64,000 nt of DNA from Streptomyces platensis. Its GTDB lineage: Bacteria; Actinomycetota; Actinomycetes; Streptomycetales; Streptomycetaceae. The notes under the pieces are model-generated. The model saw only the letters and a program-made list of their open reading frames with translations, was not told where the DNA came from and made no database searches. Below, piece after piece: positions 61,616 through 64,000 of this stretch. Positions within the stretch are counted from its first letter, which is position 1. Every line of letters begins with the position of its first letter. The stretch spans positions 1,488,001-1,552,000 of the forward strand of contig NZ_CP023691.1 in NCBI RefSeq assembly GCF_008704855.1, read 5' to 3'. Made by a program: the position numbers and the translations under genes.

Positions 61616-62068
61616 ATGGCGTCATGGGACATCCAGCCGCAGGGAGTGCAGGGCCAGTTGAAGGTCGTCGGCACGCATGCCGAAGACCTGGGGAAGGTCC
61701 TCAGCACACTGCTCTCTGACATCCAGGAGGCGGCTCAGGCAGCGGGTACGGCCGTGCCGGGCACGCAGGCCCGAACACCGCTGTCGCCCGGACCGTGGGC
61801 GCCGACGAACAAGCCGTTGGGACCGGCGGCCACCTCCCTGTTCACTCAGACGGCGACGGGGCCGGTCGCCGCGGCGCTGGCCGAGTACGTGACGAAACGC
61901 AAGCCGCGCATGACGGCGATGGCCGATCGCTGCCAGGCCGCCGTTCTGGGGGCTGCCAAAGCCACCAATGAATACGTCCAGGGCGATCTGGAGGCGGCCA
62001 AGAACGCCCAGAACGCCGCCCACGGGGTGCGGCTGGACGCTCTCAAGGACTTCGGGGGGAAGAAGTGA
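61616..62068 (+). CDS. DUF6507-like T7SS-associated protein
   Basis: 150 residues from the ATG at 61616 (MASWDIQPQGVQGQLKVVGT), preceded by GCAGGGGGG. A longer frame upstream has no support. Helical, with the SWDIxPxGVQG start I associate with DUF6507, an Esx-size family placed next to large T7SS substrates. It may be a LXG/Lap-like partner for the following gene, whose GTG overlaps its stop (62065-62068). Confidence 0.6.
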   Translation: MASWDIQPQGVQGQLKVVGTHAEDLGKVLSTLLSDIQEAAQAAGTAVPGTQARTPLSPGPWAPTNKPLGPAATSLFTQTATGPVAAALAEYVTKRKPRMTAMADRCQAAVLGAAKATNEYVQGDLEAAKNAQNAAHGVRLDALKDFGGKK

Positions 62069-64000
62069 GCGGCGGACCGGTCGACCCGGCCGATGTACCG
62101 GTCTTCACCGGCGATCTGGACGTTCTGGAAGCCAAGACGAAGGCGCTCTCCCTTGGCGGCTCCAAGGTCCAAACCGCTGGCTCGGACGTCCACAAGTCCT
62201 TCGGCGGACTGGCCGCCTTCTACAAGGCACCCGAGGCGGAGCAGCTGTTCGGCGTCACCAAACCGGTGGAGCGCACGGCGCACGACCTGAGCGATGACAT
62301 GCACGCCATCGCCGGGGCTCTGAGCACCTACGCCCGTGAGATCAGGCCACTGATCCACCGGCTGGAGCAGCTCAAGCAGGAAGCCGCCGATTTCCGCGAC
62401 AACGAGGCCGCCGAAGACGACTGGAGCGAAGACGGCGACCTGACCGACGAGAACCTGGGCCGCCGCAACAAGATCGCCGAGGTCTGGGCAGCGTTCCAGG
62501 AAGCCGAACGCGACTGCCACGCCAAGATCGTCGCGCTGGTACCAGGAGGCAAGGCACTCCACACGATCGACGCCTCCCACAAGAAGGGATACGGCTACGA
62601 CGCCGAAGCCCTCAAGGCATCCAAGAGCCTGCCCTGGGGCGACACGGTCGAGGAATCCGTTCCCTGGTGGCACGTGGGAGAGCACCTCTGGGACTTCGGC
62701 AAGGGCTTCATCGTCGACGGCGTGGGGGGCACCATCGACGGCATCTACACCCTCTTCGGCGGGCACGGCGGGGACGCCGCCGGCGAGGCGTGGGCCGGTC
62801 TGGCCAAGCTCTCCACCGCAGTGGCGATCACCACCACGCCCGGTTTGAACGTCGCCTACTGGATGGCGCCGGGGAAGATGCTCCCCTCCTGGCTACGGGA
62901 CTCGCGTACCGCAGTGGTGGATACCGGCAAGGCCCTTGTGGCCTGGGACCAGTGGGAATCGAACGGCTCCCGAGCCGCCGGCGCGGTCACCTTCAACATC
63001 GTGACCGCCCTCTTCACCCGCGGTGGCGGTGCCGCCGTGCAGGGCGCGGGCAAGGCAGGCGCGCTGGCCAAGGGCCTGTCCGTCGTCAGCAAGGTGGGCA
63101 GCGCCGTCGACCCGATGACCTACGTCATCAAGGGCGCAGGCGCGGGCCTGTCGAAGGTCGGCGACGTGCTGGCCCACCTCAAGGGCCTCGGCCACGTCGA
63201 GACCCCGAAGATCTCCGAGGGCGCCTACAGCCTGCCTGAAGGCGCCGTCGAGATGCCGGACGGCACGATCCAGCTGCCCAAGGACGCCGCCATCCCGGAA
63301 GGGGCAACCAAACTCCCGGGCGGCAGAATCGAGCTGCCCAAGGACACGGTCACCTTCCCACCGGGGACGGTGAAAGATCCGGTCACCGGCAAGTACATGG
63401 ACCCTAGAACCGACATCTACAACGAGGACGGCAGCCTCTTCCAACGCGCCGAGGACGCCCACCAGGAGAAGCCCGCCCAACCCACCACGGGCGCGGACAA
63501 CCCACGAATCGAGACCCCGGCTCACCAGGAGCAGCGGGTCCTGGCCAGCGTCGGCGGACGAGGCGACGACTTCACACGCGTCGGCTCGGACATCCCCGAC
63601 CCGGCCCGCACCGGCGACAACCCGGGCCACGGCAACACCGGGCCGGACGACACCACCCCTACGGGGCGCGCCGGCGACCACGGGGCTCCGGGAGGTAACG
63701 CGGGCAACCACATGGCGACGAACAACCTGGGCAACGGGACAGGTGGCACCGGCCACACAGGCGACAACCATCCCGCGGGCGGCGCAGGCCACACGGACAC
63801 CCCGTCCACGGGCGGCGGTCACGACGTACCGGGCGGCTCCACGACCGACAGTGTCATGTCGGGCAGCTCCTCCACGGACAACGGTGTCCCGGGCGGTGGC
63901 CACCCGGCTACCCCTTCGCCGGACGCAGCCAACCCAGGCGGCGTGGACGACGCGACGCGCGCGGCCCATCACGCGGAGTACGAAGCTGCCCGTGAGAAGC
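62065..64000 (+). CDS. Large putative T7SS substrate/toxin with helical N-terminus (3' partial)
   Basis: Opens at the GTG overlapping the previous stop and stays open to the end of the window (645 codons seen). The first 170 residues are helical, with WXG100/PPE-like character (AGSDVHKSFGGLAAFYKAPE; LSTYAREIRPLIHRLEQLKQ). A hydrophobic/glycine-rich middle follows (GKGFIVDGVGGTIDGIYTLF; GAVTFNIVTALFTRGGGAAV). Then comes a short repeat region of LPxGxxxxP units (LPEGAVEMPDGTIQLPKD and neighbours), and a low-complexity Gly/Asp/Thr-rich linker. The order (targeting helix, linker, missing C-terminus) is that of polymorphic toxins exported by T7SS, with any toxin domain beyond the window. Confidence 0.7.
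   Translation, partial: MSGGPVDPADVPVFTGDLDVLEAKTKALSLGGSKVQTAGSDVHKSFGGLAAFYKAPEAEQLFGVTKPVERTAHDLSDDMHAIAGALSTYAREIRPLIHRLEQLKQEAADFRDNEAAEDDWSEDGDLTDENLGRRNKIAEVWAAFQEAERDCHAKIVALVPGGKALHTIDASHKKGYGYDAEALKASKSLPWGDTVEESVPWWHVGEHLWDFGKGFIVDGVGGTIDGIYTLFGGHGGDAAGEAWAGLAKLSTAVAITTTPGLNVAYWMAPGKMLPSWLRDSRTAVVDTGKALVAWDQWESNGSRAAGAVTFNIVTALFTRGGGAAVQGAGKAGALAKGLSVVSKVGSAVDPMTYVIKGAGAGLSKVGDVLAHLKGLGHVETPKISEGAYSLPEGAVEMPDGTIQLPKDAAIPEGATKLPGGRIELPKDTVTFPPGTVKDPVTGKYMDPRTDIYNEDGSLFQRAEDAHQEKPAQPTTGADNPRIETPAHQEQRVLASVGGRGDDFTRVGSDIPDPARTGDNPGHGNTGPDDTTPTGRAGDHGAPGGNAGNHMATNNLGNGTGGTGHTGDNHPAGGAGHTDTPSTGGGHDVPGGSTTDSVMSGSSSTDNGVPGGGHPATPSPDAANPGGVDDATRAAHHAEYEAAREK

Overview
High-GC actinobacterial chromosome, almost certainly Streptomyces. 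The evidence is the strong third-position GC bias, frequent GTG/TTG starts, 4-bp start/stop overlaps, a large LuxR-type (LAL) regulator, an extracellular contractile injection (eCIS) tail, and an actinobacterial Esx/type VII secretion (T7SS) cluster. No tRNA or rRNA gene was recognised.

Region 1 (1-23 kb) is ordinary accessory chromosome. It opens with the 3' end of an eCIS locus (baseplate protein, tail protein, zinc-ribbon membrane protein). A secreted VCBS-like protein follows. Then come two LysR regulators, each divergent from a small enzyme or cupin gene (SDR, cupin) and sharing the same 19-bp operator-like palindrome. Next are two head-to-head decayed genes, a LAL regulator, an FAD monooxygenase, a third LysR with a truncated epimerase and an aldo/keto reductase, and a glycosyltransferase / DUF2064 / epimerase-pseudogene / polytopic membrane protein / methyltransferase / molybdopterin-cytochrome b neighbourhood.

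Region 2 (23-51.6 kb) is a defence island built around a type I-E CRISPR-Cas system. I count eight CRISPR arrays (about 100 repeats), all on the same strand, carrying two main repeat alleles and at least two leader families. The leader modules and an excisionase-like gene are themselves duplicated. The island also holds a STAND ATPase-WD40 pseudogene with two nonsense codons, an internally deleted IS630-type element, a Shedu-like (DUF4263) nuclease, a small two-helix membrane protein, a tightly coupled three-gene operon of unknown function, and a reverse transcriptase-AbiEii operon divergent from cas3. The effector genes cas8e-cse2-cas7e-cas5e-cas6e face cas3 tail to tail. No cas1 or cas2 is present, so this copy looks interference-competent but unable to acquire spacers unless adaptation proteins act from elsewhere.

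Region 3 (52-64 kb) is a Streptomyces-type T7SS cluster: a small membrane protein, eccD, a MinD/ParA-like ATPase, eccC, a DUF6177-like protein, two Esx-like small proteins, a DUF6507-like protein and the 5' part of a large putative substrate that runs off the window. eccB and mycP are not in the window. The gene-poor strip between the last CRISPR array and this cluster contains a relic of an FAD monooxygenase similar to the intact gene at 12-13 kb.
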